From positions 151,735 through 215,734 of the forward strand of contig NZ_JAFIFD010000033.1 of NCBI RefSeq assembly GCF_020832205.1: 64,000 bases of DNA, written 5' to 3'. The stretch comes from Exiguobacterium sp. (GTDB lineage: Bacteria; Bacillota; Bacilli; Exiguobacteriales; Exiguobacteriaceae). This document shows positions 1-8,320 of the stretch, piece by piece (positions within the stretch are counted from its first letter, which is position 1; the number at the start of each line of letters is the position of its first letter). The notes beneath the pieces are model-generated. The model did no database searches and was not told the DNA's origin. It worked only from the letters and a program-made list of their open reading frames with translations. A program made the position numbers and the translations under genes.

Positions 1-327
1 GATAGTACTGTCGCTCGTTTCAGCTAACGATTCAAATGGCGAATTCACTGCGAGCACGTCTTGAATCGCGCTATCGAACGCGGCCTCTGACACCATGTGC
101 TCAGGTACGGCTTGTGCGTCATGGAGTGGGAATTTGTTGCGAACGTCCGCCGCAATCAAGTTGAGGGCGCTTTTCGCATCCTCGTTTAACTGTGTGTCTT
201 CGGTTCGGATGACGGTCAACTTGTTCGTGACGAGGTTGACTTGCATCGCGGCGAGTGACAGCACCGCGAGTGCTGCCATCGTCACGAGGACAAGGACGAG
301 CACGTATCCTTCTTCACGTTTTTGCAT
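1..327 (-). CDS. PilX/GspK-like minor pilin (3' part outside window)
   Basis: Only the first 109 residues are inside the window; the gene runs off the left edge. The protein starts MQKREEG and continues into a roughly 20-residue hydrophobic helix (YVLVLVLVTMAALAVLSLAA), which is the N-terminal pattern of PilX-type proteins. If cleavage follows the Gly, the mature protein begins with Tyr and has no Glu at position 5, as in GspK-like tip pilins. The start is supported by an AGGAGG site just upstream. It lies 18 bases after the stop of the PilW-like gene, so it is probably the third gene of a pilV-pilW-pilX-type minor pilin operon. The pilin role is inferred from the N-terminus and the context; the body of the protein cannot be judged. 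Confidence 0.7.
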   Translation of the reverse strand, partial: MQKREEGYVLVLVLVTMAALAVLSLAAMQVNLVTNKLTVIRTEDTQLNEDAKSALNLIAADVRNKFPLHDAQAVPEHMVSEAAFDSAIQDVLAVNSPFESLAETSDSTI

Positions 328-345
328 GAGGAGGACCTCCTTTCT

Positions 346-909
346 TTAGAATGGGATAGAACTTTTAAACGTCTTCGCTGATTCAGGATTAGTAGCGAGC
401 GATAACCGCATCTCGATTTCAAGTAAGCCACTTGTCATATAACTCGGACGACGCTTGTCATAAGTTGGATCGATAAGTTGAATTGAGATTGCTTCAAGTA
501 CGATGTTTGGATTGCTCGGTTCATATGACTCGTTTGATAGGTTGAGTGGGATGGCTTCATAGCCGGCCTCACGATAAATCATGCCTGATTCAGCTATATT
601 TGGGTCTGACAGGCGATGGAATTGAAACGTGTCATCGATTTGAGTGACCGCATCGAATTGACTTCGGTTCACCTCCGAGAGGATGGATGAGACCAAGTAG
701 TCCGCCTCACTACGGAGCTCACTTGTTTCATTCGTCAAGCGGAATCCGAGCGTGCCTGAGATGAAGGCCGTTATGATGACGCCGCTCAAGATGGAGGCAA
801 CGACGACTGTCACAAGCAATTCGACTAAAGTGAACCCGTTTGATTCTTTACTTAACGTTTTCGCTTTCTGGGACAGCCGTTTCAGGGAACGGCTCACGTA
901 ACGTCGCAT
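346..909 (-). CDS. PilW-like minor pilin (prepilin-like protein)
   Basis: 187 residues with a class III (type IV prepilin) signal: a 25-residue basic leader ending SNG, then FTLVELLVTVVVAS with Glu at +5, followed by a hydrophobic helix. The mature part is a globular domain of about 140 residues with no recognised motif. The start ATG at 909 is preceded by AAAGGAG at good spacing, so the 62-base overlap with the upstream PilV-like gene looks real. It is the second gene of a leftward operon, between PilV-like and PilX-like genes. It probably forms part of the pilus tip or priming complex and would be processed by the prepilin peptidase at 7.6-8.3 kb. The name PilW is inferred from position and size, not from sequence identity. 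Confidence 0.72.
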   Translation of the reverse strand: MRRYVSRSLKRLSQKAKTLSKESNGFTLVELLVTVVVASILSGVIITAFISGTLGFRLTNETSELRSEADYLVSSILSEVNRSQFDAVTQIDDTFQFHRLSDPNIAESGMIYREAGYEAIPLNLSNESYEPSNPNIVLEAISIQLIDPTYDKRRPSYMTSGLLEIEMRLSLATNPESAKTFKSSIPF

Positions 910-1300
910 TCGAGATCACTCCTTTCAATCGGACGGGGGAGGACATTGTGTCTGTCGTGACAGATACTTCAAGCTCAATCGTATGACCGGATTGGGTGGG
1001 GCCGATCTCTGTCACGTCTACATTGAAAGATTGTCCGTTGATCTCCGCACAAAACGGACAAGGCCCGCTCGGTGTCAGCGTCGTAAGTGAGAGCGCTTCT
1101 TCGAGCGAAGAGGCTCTTCGATCTAACGTATGTAACGTATTCTGTGCGACTTGATTGGCAATCGTACGATTCAAATTATCATTCGTCGTTTTCAAGCTTT
1201 GGCTAAATATATTTAACAAGGAGAAAGAGACAATTGATAGAATAACAATCGAGACGAGTACTTCGACGAGCGTAAAACCTTGTTCAGAACGCTTCAACAC
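848..1300 (-). CDS. PilV-like minor pilin (prepilin-like protein)
   Basis: 150 residues. Short leader MLKRSEQG, then FTLVEVLVSIVILSIVSFSL with Glu at +5, a textbook prepilin peptidase site and polymerisation helix. Two cysteines lie close together in CPFC (about residue 81), and no other domain is recognised. It is first in the leftward minor pilin operon and divergent from the VanW/G5-pilB operon. It overlaps the next gene by 62 bases. The family assignment as a minor pilin (PilV/GspI-like) is firm from the N-terminus; the specific role in pilus initiation is inferred from the gene order. Confidence 0.75.
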   Translation of the reverse strand: MLKRSEQGFTLVEVLVSIVILSIVSFSLLNIFSQSLKTTNDNLNRTIANQVAQNTLHTLDRRASSLEEALSLTTLTPSGPCPFCAEINGQSFNVDVTEIGPTQSGHTIELEVSVTTDTMSSPVRLKGVISNATLREPFPETAVPESENVK

Positions 1301-1362
1301 GTTGACCTCCTTTTCAAAAAAAGTAAAACTGTAGGGAAAAACAGTCTAATTCCATGATTTAA

Positions 1363-1390
1363 TTGTTATTTTCTGTACAATGCATATTAT
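1363..1390 (+). promoter_or_regulatory. candidate promoter of the rightward pilus operon
   Basis: A -35 like TTGTTA (1363-1368) and a -10 like TATTAT (1385-1390) with a 16-base spacer lie in the AT-rich gap between the divergent pilV-like and VanW/G5 genes. An overlapping TATACT (1388-1393) is an alternative -10. The gap must hold promoters for both directions; the leftward one is not clear. Confidence 0.45.
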
Positions 1391-1458
1391 ACTAAAGTTA
1401 CAGTGATTTCGGATAGTCCATCGAAAGTCTCATGGATTCACAACTAGGGGGAATTGGA

Positions 1459-2685
1459 ATGAAGCGATATGGGATGCACTTTTTCATCCTGGCATGTCTC
1501 GTACTGCTCGTATCGTTGCCGACGATCGGGCTCGTCAACTATTTGGACGTGGCCGCGAAGACGAGTTCTACATATAAAGACACGCGTGTCGCCGGCATCG
1601 ACGTGTCGGGGATGACGAAAGAAGAGGCGGTCGTCCGACTCGACAACGCCGTCAAAGATTTCAACAATACGCCGTTCACCGTCGCGATGGTCGACGGGAC
1701 GGCGCTCGAGGTCGGGAAAGATGTCGTCACGTTCAACGTCGACGGCACACTCGACGCCATCACCGAACCGGGCGATTATCCGCTCGCCGTAGCGCTCGAT
1801 GAGGAGCGGCTCACACCGTACCTCGACAATCAGCCGGTGACGATGACGATGGTGACCGGTCCGCTCACATCATCGGCATCTAAGCTCGATTCGAACGTCG
1901 CACTTGAGACGATCGCCGAAGAGAACGAAGTTGTCACCACGGTGACGATTAGTCCGACACCGGCGATGCGTTCGGCGCTCGAACGGATGAACGGATATGA
2001 GATGAACGCGGGCGACATGTTCAGCCTAAAAGCGTTCGGGGACGACTTTGACGCACTCACGACGATCGGCCAGTCGCTTTATAAACTGTTCGCAGCGACC
2101 CCGTTCAAGATTTTAGAGCGCGTCCCGCACGAGACGCTCCCGAGTGATGTCGAGCTCGGCTACGACGTCTTAGTCGACGAGCGGTCGAACTTCGCCGTTC
2201 AAAACACGGAACAGACGGCATATGCCCTCATCGTCTTGAACGAAGGGAACACGATGACCGTGCAATTGCTCGGGAAAGCGTTCGAAGCGGCGTACGAGTC
2301 GCGCGTCGAACAAGTCGTGAGCGTACCGTATCAAAACGTCGTCCGTTTCAGCCCGTCGCTCCCGGCCGGCAGCTCGTCTGTGACGCAATCCGGTCAAGCG
2401 GGTGAGTCCGGGAAGCTGTACCGCGTCCGCGTGACCGAAGCCGGCGAGACACTCGAGTTGCTCGGTTTCGACTTCTATGAACCGGTCCCTGAGATCGTGA
2501 CGAAAAGTTCAGTCCCGCTTCCGCCGCCAGAGCCGGTCGAGCCGGTCATTCCAACTTTTCCGGATGAATTACTGGAAGATGACCCGTTCGGTGACGATGT
2601 AGAGAATGACGGATTGTATGAATTTGAAGAAGAACCGCCGGTATTCGAAACCGTTCCGGAAACAAGCGAGGAGGCAGTCGGATGA
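1459..2685 (+). CDS. VanW-like / G5-domain membrane-anchored protein of the pilus operon
   Basis: 408 residues. One N-terminal membrane helix (about 6-28) is followed by VAGIDVSGMTKEEA (44-57), the hallmark of the peptidoglycan-binding-4 type domain found before VanW. Then come a VanW-like region (about 178-272, with LYKLFAATPFKILERVPHE), a G5-like domain (about 280-350), and a Pro/Glu/Asp-rich acidic tail. The protein is therefore probably anchored in the membrane and faces the cell wall. The start chosen is the ATG with AGGGGG seven bases upstream; an ATG 27 bases earlier lacks a site. It overlaps the next gene by 4 bases and heads the pilB operon, so a role in anchoring or passing the pilus through peptidoglycan is a reasonable inference, not shown. 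Confidence 0.68.
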   Translation: MKRYGMHFFILACLVLLVSLPTIGLVNYLDVAAKTSSTYKDTRVAGIDVSGMTKEEAVVRLDNAVKDFNNTPFTVAMVDGTALEVGKDVVTFNVDGTLDAITEPGDYPLAVALDEERLTPYLDNQPVTMTMVTGPLTSSASKLDSNVALETIAEENEVVTTVTISPTPAMRSALERMNGYEMNAGDMFSLKAFGDDFDALTTIGQSLYKLFAATPFKILERVPHETLPSDVELGYDVLVDERSNFAVQNTEQTAYALIVLNEGNTMTVQLLGKAFEAAYESRVEQVVSVPYQNVVRFSPSLPAGSSSVTQSGQAGESGKLYRVRVTEAGETLELLGFDFYEPVPEIVTKSSVPLPPPEPVEPVIPTFPDELLEDDPFGDDVENDGLYEFEEEPPVFETVPETSEEAVG

Positions 2686-2963
2686 TTGGATATTTGATTT
2701 TGCTCGCCTTCTGGGTGCTTGCCACGCTGACGCTGTTCGCCTTGTCGGTCCCGTACGTACGGAAGCGTGAGACGAAGCTGTTGCTCGCTCTCCTCGTGGC
2801 CGTGCTCTCGTTCGGGGTGTACACGATGTACATGGAATCTCTCGAACGGTCGTGGTGGGCTTGGCTCGTCCTCGCCCTCGGAATCGCGGGCGGCGCCGCC
2901 TTGAGCGTCTTCATCGAACGACGAGACGTCGCCCAGGAGGTACCTCAGAGGATGGTGAAGTAA
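2682..2963 (+). CDS. small membrane protein of the pilus operon, unknown function
   Basis: 93 residues with three predicted membrane helices (about 2-24, 31-49, 58-78) and short charged linkers (RKRETK; ERRD). It overlaps the VanW/G5 gene by ATGA and stops 1 base before the pilB start, so it is almost surely translated with both. No family is recognised. The position suggests an accessory inner-membrane part of the pilus machine; that is inference from context only. Confidence 0.6.
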   Translation: MIGYLILLAFWVLATLTLFALSVPYVRKRETKLLLALLVAVLSFGVYTMYMESLERSWWAWLVLALGIAGGAALSVFIERRDVAQEVPQRMVK

Positions 2964-2964
2964 G

Positions 2965-4623
2965 GTGAGACGAACGAAGAAACGATTAGGGGAAATGTTG
3001 ATTGAGTCGGGCATGATTACGACGGCCCAGCTCGATGAGGCACTCGCCCAAAAACGGCGCGGGGAAAAACTTGGTGATACGCTCATGCGGCTCAACTATT
3101 TGACGGAGACGCAGTTGATTCAAGTGCTCCACGAACAATTGAACGTGCCGATCATCGCGTTATACGCACAAGACATCAACGTGACCGTGACAAAACTTGT
3201 GCCAAAGGCGATCGCCCAAAAGCACGACATCATGCCGATCGAATTACAGGGGAACACGCTGTTCGTAGCAACGGCGGATCCCCTTGATTTGATTGCGATC
3301 GACGATGTTCGCCTGCAAACCGGGATGAACATCGAAGTTGGGATCGCCACGCGCGAACAGATTCGCAAGACGATCAGCCGCTATTACGAAATGGACGCCT
3401 CGCTCATTGAGATTTTAAAAGACGAAGCGCCCGAGATCGAACGCCAAGAGACGGCATCGCGTGACGACGCACCGGTCATCCGGCTCGTCAACCAGCTGTT
3501 CTTGAGCGCGATCGACCAACGCGCCTCAGACATCCACTTCGACCCGCACGAGAAGCAGCTCCACGTCCGCTTCCGGGTCGACGGGGACCTTCGCACCGAG
3601 GCGGTGTACCCGAAGAAGATTCAAAGCGTCATGCTGACGCGGCTGAAAGTCATGAGTAACTTAGACATTACCGAGAGCCGCTTACCGCAAGACGGACGCA
3701 TCAAATATACGCTTCGCGACCGGCCGTACGACTTCCGCGTCTCGACGCTCCCGACGATGTACGGCGAGAAAATCGTCATCCGGGTGCTCGACTCGTCAGA
3801 AGGGCTGACCGATTTGACGAAGCTCGGCTTCGGCGAGCACAACGAACTCGTCTACCGCGACATGCTCAAACGGCCGAACGGGATCATCTTGATCACGGGG
3901 CCGACGGGGTCGGGGAAATCATCGACGCTGTACGCGTCGTTGAAAGAACTGAACGATGAATCGAAAAACATCATCACAGTCGAGGACCCGGTCGAGTATC
4001 AGCTTGACGGCATCAACCAAGTGCAAGTGAACGCAAAAGTCGGTCTCACGTTCGCCTCAGGGCTGCGCTCGATTCTCCGCCAAGACCCGAACATCGTCAT
4101 GGTCGGGGAGATCCGCGACACGGAGACGGCTGAGATCGCGATCCGCGCCTCGCTCACCGGTCACTTGGTGCTCTCGACGCTCCATACGAACTCGGCGATC
4201 AGCTCGATCACCCGACTCGTCGATATGGGGGTTGAACCGTTCCTCGTCGCCGCTTCGACGTCCGGCCTTGTCGCCCAGCGGCTCGTGCGCCGCGTCTGCC
4301 GCGACTGCGGTCACGAACAGCCTGTCTCGAAACGCGAGCAAGAACTGTTCGCGAACGAAGGGGTGGCGATCGAGCACGTCGTCCGCGGCAGCGGCTGCGC
4401 GTCGTGCAACTTTACCGGTTATCGGGGACGCCTAGCCATCCACGAAGTCGTACCGATTGATGAAGGGTTACGCCGGATGATCATGAACCAGGCGACCGAG
4501 GCCGAGATGGTCGACTACGCGAAACAAAACGGGGCGAGGTTTTTACTCGCCGACGGGTTAGAGAAAGTCGCGTCAGGATTGACGACGACCGAGGAGATCC
4601 TTAGAACAGTCATAACGGAGTGA
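2965..4623 (+). CDS. pilB: type IV pilus extension ATPase PilB
   Basis: 552 residues, the usual PilB/GspE length. An N-terminal MshEN/GspE-N type region (about 1-140, with LGEMLIESG and VLHEQLNVP) precedes the hexameric ATPase core. Seen: Asp box (ASDIHFDPHE, 187-196), Walker A GPTGSGKSS (312-320), Walker B-like VMVGEIRD (378-385), His box (STLHTNS), and a CxxC...CxxC zinc site (C445, C448, C478, C481) typical of assembly ATPases rather than PilT. It powers pilin polymerisation at the inner face of the membrane. The start is GTG, 1 base after the previous stop. It is followed by pilT and pilC. Confidence 0.95.
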   Translation: MRRTKKRLGEMLIESGMITTAQLDEALAQKRRGEKLGDTLMRLNYLTETQLIQVLHEQLNVPIIALYAQDINVTVTKLVPKAIAQKHDIMPIELQGNTLFVATADPLDLIAIDDVRLQTGMNIEVGIATREQIRKTISRYYEMDASLIEILKDEAPEIERQETASRDDAPVIRLVNQLFLSAIDQRASDIHFDPHEKQLHVRFRVDGDLRTEAVYPKKIQSVMLTRLKVMSNLDITESRLPQDGRIKYTLRDRPYDFRVSTLPTMYGEKIVIRVLDSSEGLTDLTKLGFGEHNELVYRDMLKRPNGIILITGPTGSGKSSTLYASLKELNDESKNIITVEDPVEYQLDGINQVQVNAKVGLTFASGLRSILRQDPNIVMVGEIRDTETAEIAIRASLTGHLVLSTLHTNSAISSITRLVDMGVEPFLVAASTSGLVAQRLVRRVCRDCGHEQPVSKREQELFANEGVAIEHVVRGSGCASCNFTGYRGRLAIHEVVPIDEGLRRMIMNQATEAEMVDYAKQNGARFLLADGLEKVASGLTTTEEILRTVITE

Positions 4624-4627
4624 TGAG

Positions 4628-5665
4628 ATGATCCATCAATCGATTGAAGTGATATTGACGAAAGCGGTCGAACAGCGCGCCTCGGACATTCATCTGACCG
4701 CGGGTTCGCCGCCGATTTTTCGCATCGACGGCAGCCTCGTCACGATGGGCGAGGAGAAAGTGTTGCCGAATCACATCGAAAGTTATTTAAAAGAGATCAT
4801 GACCGAGGAGATGCGGGGACGCTTAGAAGTCCAGCGTGACCTCGACTTCTCGTTCGGTGTCCCGCGCGTGTCGCGTTTTCGCGTCAATGCCTACTACCAG
4901 CGGGGAACGGTCGCCATCGCTTTCCGTTCCATTTCCGGGGAAATCCCGACGCTAAACGAGCTCGATTTGCCGCCGGTATTGAAACGGCTCATCGAGAAAC
5001 CGCACGGCCTCATCCTCGTGACCGGGCCGACGGGATCGGGGAAATCGACGACGCTCGCCGCGATGATCCATGAAATCAACCGGACGCAGCGTAAACGGAT
5101 CATCACGCTCGAAGACCCGATCGAGTATTTGCATTCCCATAACCAGAGCATCGTCGACCAGCGTGAGATCGGTTCGGACGTCATGAAGTTCGTGAACGGT
5201 CTCCGGGCCGCGCTACGACAAGACCCGGACGTCATTTTGCTCGGTGAGATGCGTGACCTCGAGACGATCTCGACGGCGATGACAGCGGCCGAGACGGGAC
5301 ACCTCGTCATGGCGACGCTCCATACGTCGAGCGCGATGTCGACCGTCAGCCGCATCATCGACGCGTTTCCGGCCGAGCAGCAAGACCAAATCCGGACGCA
5401 ACTCGCGAACGTGTTGTTAGGCGTCGTCAGCCAGCGGTTGTTCCCGCGTGTCGACGTCCCGAAAGGACGCGTCGCCGCGATGGAGATCATGCTCGGGAAC
5501 GCGGCCGTCGCCAACTTGATCCGCAACGAAAAAGAGTTCCAGCTCCCGACTGTCATCCAGACGAACCGGCAGAGCGGGATGCAATCGATGGACGCATCTA
5601 TCGAGCAACTTGTCCGGCAAGGCATCATTAACCCGAACGCCGTGCCGAACGAAGAAATGAGGTGA
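4628..5665 (+). CDS. pilT: type IV pilus retraction ATPase PilT
   Basis: 345 residues. PilT N-terminal PAS-like region with RASDIHLTAGSPP (17-29), Walker A GPTGSGKST (133-141), Walker B ILLGEMRD, His box ATLHTSS. The PilB zinc cysteines are absent, as expected for a retraction ATPase. It drives pilus disassembly and so twitching motility or DNA pulling. It starts 4 bases after pilB ends and ends 4 bases before pilC. The presence of a dedicated PilT separates this system from a plain ComG competence pseudopilus, which lacks one. Confidence 0.95.
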   Translation: MIHQSIEVILTKAVEQRASDIHLTAGSPPIFRIDGSLVTMGEEKVLPNHIESYLKEIMTEEMRGRLEVQRDLDFSFGVPRVSRFRVNAYYQRGTVAIAFRSISGEIPTLNELDLPPVLKRLIEKPHGLILVTGPTGSGKSTTLAAMIHEINRTQRKRIITLEDPIEYLHSHNQSIVDQREIGSDVMKFVNGLRAALRQDPDVILLGEMRDLETISTAMTAAETGHLVMATLHTSSAMSTVSRIIDAFPAEQQDQIRTQLANVLLGVVSQRLFPRVDVPKGRVAAMEIMLGNAAVANLIRNEKEFQLPTVIQTNRQSGMQSMDASIEQLVRQGIINPNAVPNEEMR

Positions 5666-5669
5666 CCGT

Positions 5670-6887
5670 ATGGCCATATTCCAATATGAAGGCAAGCTGT
5701 TGAACGGACGTCGTAAAAAAGGACGCATCACGGCCGTCTCGATTCGCGAGGCGAAAGAGAAGCTCCGCGAAGAGTCGATTCTCGTCACCGAACTGTCTGA
5801 ACTCGAGTCGACCGGACTGAACACGGAGATCAACCTGCTCCCGGAGCGGGTGAAAATCGAACATTTGATTATGTACGTGCGCCAGTTCGCGACGCTCATC
5901 CGAGCCGGCGTGCCGATCGTCCGGGCGACGTCGATTTTGCGCGTCCAGACCGAATCAAAAGTGCTCAAAAAAACGCTCAGCCAAGTCGAGGACGATCTTC
6001 GAGAAGGGATCGCCTATTCCGAGGCGATCAAAAAGCATCCGCGCGTCTTCTCGAACTTCTTCAGCTCGATGGCGCTAGCGGGCGAGGCGAGCGGGAACTT
6101 AGAGGAAGCGCTCGATCAAATCGGGCTGCAGCTTCAAAAGCAGTACGACGTGAAACGAAAAGTCATCTCGGCGTTGACGTATCCGCTCGTCGTCTCGATC
6201 GTTGCCATCGGTGTCGTCGCTTTCCTCATGGTGAACGTCGTGCCGACGTTCGCGAGCATCTTCGGACAGCTCGGCGGCGAATTGCCGCTCATCACCCGTC
6301 TCGTCGTCGCCGTCTCCGATTTTGTCGCCGCCTACTGGTGGCTCATCTTCGGGGTGGCGCTCCTCGGCATACTGATTTTCACGTGGATGTTGAAGCGGGA
6401 TAAAGAACGATTCATCATCGATGGTCTGTTGTTGAAGCTGCCGATCTTTGGGCCAATCGTCCTGAAGTCGCAAATCGCGTTACTGACGCGCAGTCTCGCC
6501 GTCTTGCTGCAAGCGGCCGTACCGATCTTGTCGGCGATCGAGATCACGGAAAAGATCGTCTCGAACCGTGTCATCCGTAAAGGACTCGGTGAGGCGCGCA
6601 ACAGTATGGCGCAAGGGATTCCGCTCCACGAGCCGCTCATGCGCAACAACAACTTCCCGCCGCTCATGACCCAAATGATCGCGGTCGGCGAGGAGAGCGG
6701 GGATTTGGACTCGATGTTGAACGAAGTCGCCGAGTTTTATGAGACTGAAGTCGAGACGACGACGGACCGGTTGAAGTCAATCATTGAGCCGCTCCTGATT
6801 GTCGTGCTCGCAAGCATCGTCGGCGTCATCGTCATCGCCATCGTCGTCCCGATGTTCCAAATTTATGGGGATATCCAAAATCAGTAG
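5670..6887 (+). CDS. pilC: type IV pilus inner-membrane platform protein PilC
   Basis: 405 residues, normal for PilC/GspF. Two T2SSF repeats: about 68-190 (with RQFATLIRAGVPI) and about 270-395 (with LTRSLAVLLQAAVPI), each followed by membrane helices near 170-240 and at the C-terminus. PilC sits in the membrane and couples PilB/PilT rotation to pilin movement. It follows pilT by 4 bases and ends the ATPase block; pilA follows after a 140-base gap with its own candidate promoter. Confidence 0.94.
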   Translation: MAIFQYEGKLLNGRRKKGRITAVSIREAKEKLREESILVTELSELESTGLNTEINLLPERVKIEHLIMYVRQFATLIRAGVPIVRATSILRVQTESKVLKKTLSQVEDDLREGIAYSEAIKKHPRVFSNFFSSMALAGEASGNLEEALDQIGLQLQKQYDVKRKVISALTYPLVVSIVAIGVVAFLMVNVVPTFASIFGQLGGELPLITRLVVAVSDFVAAYWWLIFGVALLGILIFTWMLKRDKERFIIDGLLLKLPIFGPIVLKSQIALLTRSLAVLLQAAVPILSAIEITEKIVSNRVIRKGLGEARNSMAQGIPLHEPLMRNNNFPPLMTQMIAVGEESGDLDSMLNEVAEFYETEVETTTDRLKSIIEPLLIVVLASIVGVIVIAIVVPMFQIYGDIQNQ

Positions 6888-6895
6888 AAAATTCT

Positions 6896-6945
6896 TAGTT
6901 TATGCACATAAACTACTTTTCAACACCAAATTTTGAATGTATAGT
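6896..6945 (+). promoter_or_regulatory. hairpin and candidate pilA promoter
   Basis: Just after pilC is a near-perfect palindrome (AGTTTATG-CA-CATAAACT, 6897-6914) without a proper T tract, which could partly terminate pilBTC transcripts. Then come TTTTCA (6917-6922) and TATAGT (6940-6945) with a 17-base spacer, a good housekeeping-type promoter. Separate transcription would let the major pilin be made in excess over the machinery. The interpretation is inferred. Confidence 0.5.
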
Positions 6946-7027
6946 AAAATTGTTCTACTTGTTCTAGGTCTTAGGTAATGAATACAGCACAATACACAGC
7001 ACAACACACAAAAGGGGAGAATCAGTC

Positions 7028-7474
7028 ATGTTGGATAAAATGAAAATGATTTGGCAAGATGCGAAACAATTGAAAGATGAGCGCGGCCTCACACTCGTCG
7101 AGTTACTCGTCGTCGTCGTAATTTTAGGAATTATTGCAGCCATCGCTGTTGTCGCGATTGGTGGAATTATTGAGAACTCGAAGAAGGATGCGATGGTTGC
7201 GGATGCGAAACAGATGGTGAGTGCGGCGAAGTTACATACAGCATCGAACCCTGAAGCTGCAAGTCTAGATTTTACAAAAGAAGTTGGACAAAGTTATATT
7301 TCCAAGCTTAACGATCCTTTTGGAGATGAATACTCTAAAGCACTTGTAACTATTACACCAGATGGCAACAAATACAGCTATTCTGTTCAACTCGTTGGGA
7401 AAAAAGCAATTGGTGCTTCTACACCTGTGGCAGAATCAGCAATTAATAAAGATGCAATCGTAGACACCGAATAA
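7028..7474 (+). CDS. pilA: major type IV pilin PilA
   Basis: 148 residues with a 20-residue leader ending DERG, then LTLVELLVVVVILGIIAAIA: class III signal with Glu at +5, although the first mature residue is Leu rather than the usual Phe/Met. The rest of the helix (AKQMVSAAKLH) is typical of Gram-positive pilins; the globular part of about 95 residues has no cysteines. A strong GGGGAGA site precedes the ATG. It lies between pilC and pilD with its own promoter and its own terminator. The second half of the gene is clearly richer in A/T and in unusual codons than the neighbouring pil genes, as expected for a fast-evolving surface protein. Confidence 0.9.
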   Translation: MLDKMKMIWQDAKQLKDERGLTLVELLVVVVILGIIAAIAVVAIGGIIENSKKDAMVADAKQMVSAAKLHTASNPEAASLDFTKEVGQSYISKLNDPFGDEYSKALVTITPDGNKYSYSVQLVGKKAIGASTPVAESAINKDAIVDTE

Positions 7475-7479
7475 TCCCT

Positions 7480-7518
7480 CCGGCTGGCGCTGGGCACTCG
7501 CTCAGCCTAGCCGGTTTT
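7480..7518 (+). terminator. terminator after pilA
   Basis: Imperfect GC-rich stem closing with CCGGCT (7480-7485) and AGCCGG (7509-7514), followed by TTTT and another T run near 7522. It probably limits read-through into pilD. Confidence 0.7.
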
Positions 7519-7555
7519 CTATTTTTGGCATATACTTACAGAAGGAGTGACCAAA

Positions 7556-8308
7556 TTGGTTGACCTTATTGGACTCATTTACAGCATCGTGCTCGGAGCA
7601 ATCATCACTTCGTTCACGAACGTCGTCGGGCTCCGCATGCCACAGAAGCAATCGATTGTGACGCCACGGTCGCACTGCCCGTCTTGCGGCCACGTCTTGT
7701 CAGCATGGGAACTCGTTCCCGTGTTCGGCTACTTGTTCCTCCGTGGCAAATGCCGCGGCTGTGGCGGACGGATCGCGCCGACGTATCCGCTGTTCGAACT
7801 GCTCGGGGCGATCGGCTACGGTTATAGTTTTTGGCTGTACGGCTTCTCGGGGACGACGCTGCTCGCGTTCGTTTTCTTGTCGACACTCCTCGCTTTGGCG
7901 ATGTCGGATTTGTCGACGATGCTCGTGCCGAACGTCATCTTGCTCTATACGGCACCGGTCCTGCTCGCACTCGCCTATCTGTCAGGGGCGACGTGGTGGG
8001 GGCCGCTCGCCGGGGCGTTGTTAGGATTTTCAGTCCTCGCCACCGTTTTTTTCGTCTCAAAAGGGGGACTTGGGGCCGGCGATGTCAAACTATTTACAGT
8101 GATCGGACTCGTGCTCGGACCGCGTGACGTGCTCGTCGCGTTGTTCCTCGCGAGCTTGATCGGTGCCGTCGTCGGTCTCGCGTTGATCGGGCTGAAACGG
8201 ATCGGCCGCAAACAGCCGATCCCGTTCGTCCCGTCAATCGCACTCGGGACGATGCTGACGTTTTGGTTCAGCGAACGCTTTTTTGATTGGTATTTTGATT
8301 TATTGTAG
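7556..8308 (+). CDS. pilD: prepilin peptidase PilD (leader peptidase / N-methyltransferase)
   Basis: 250 residues of an integral membrane aspartyl protease that removes pilin leaders. Visible: the cytoplasmic zinc loop CPSC...CRGC near the N-terminus, the first catalytic Asp in AMSDLSTMLVPN, and the GxGD motif GLGAGDVKLF. There are seven to eight hydrophobic helices. The likely start is TTG at 7556, which sits 8 bases after AAGGAG; an in-frame GTG at 7547 overlaps that site. It would process PilA and the three minor pilins encoded nearby. It occupies the place of comC next to maf in B. subtilis, so it may also serve competence pseudopilins. Confidence 0.92.
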   Translation: MVDLIGLIYSIVLGAIITSFTNVVGLRMPQKQSIVTPRSHCPSCGHVLSAWELVPVFGYLFLRGKCRGCGGRIAPTYPLFELLGAIGYGYSFWLYGFSGTTLLAFVFLSTLLALAMSDLSTMLVPNVILLYTAPVLLALAYLSGATWWGPLAGALLGFSVLATVFFVSKGGLGAGDVKLFTVIGLVLGPRDVLVALFLASLIGAVVGLALIGLKRIGRKQPIPFVPSIALGTMLTFWFSERFFDWYFDLL

Positions 8309-8320
8309 GGGGAAACTAGC

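Noticed and set aside
2170..3095. Long open frames on the minus strand inside the VanW/G5 and pilB region
   Set aside because: They are antisense shadows of strongly coding GC-rich genes, without ribosome sites or domain motifs.
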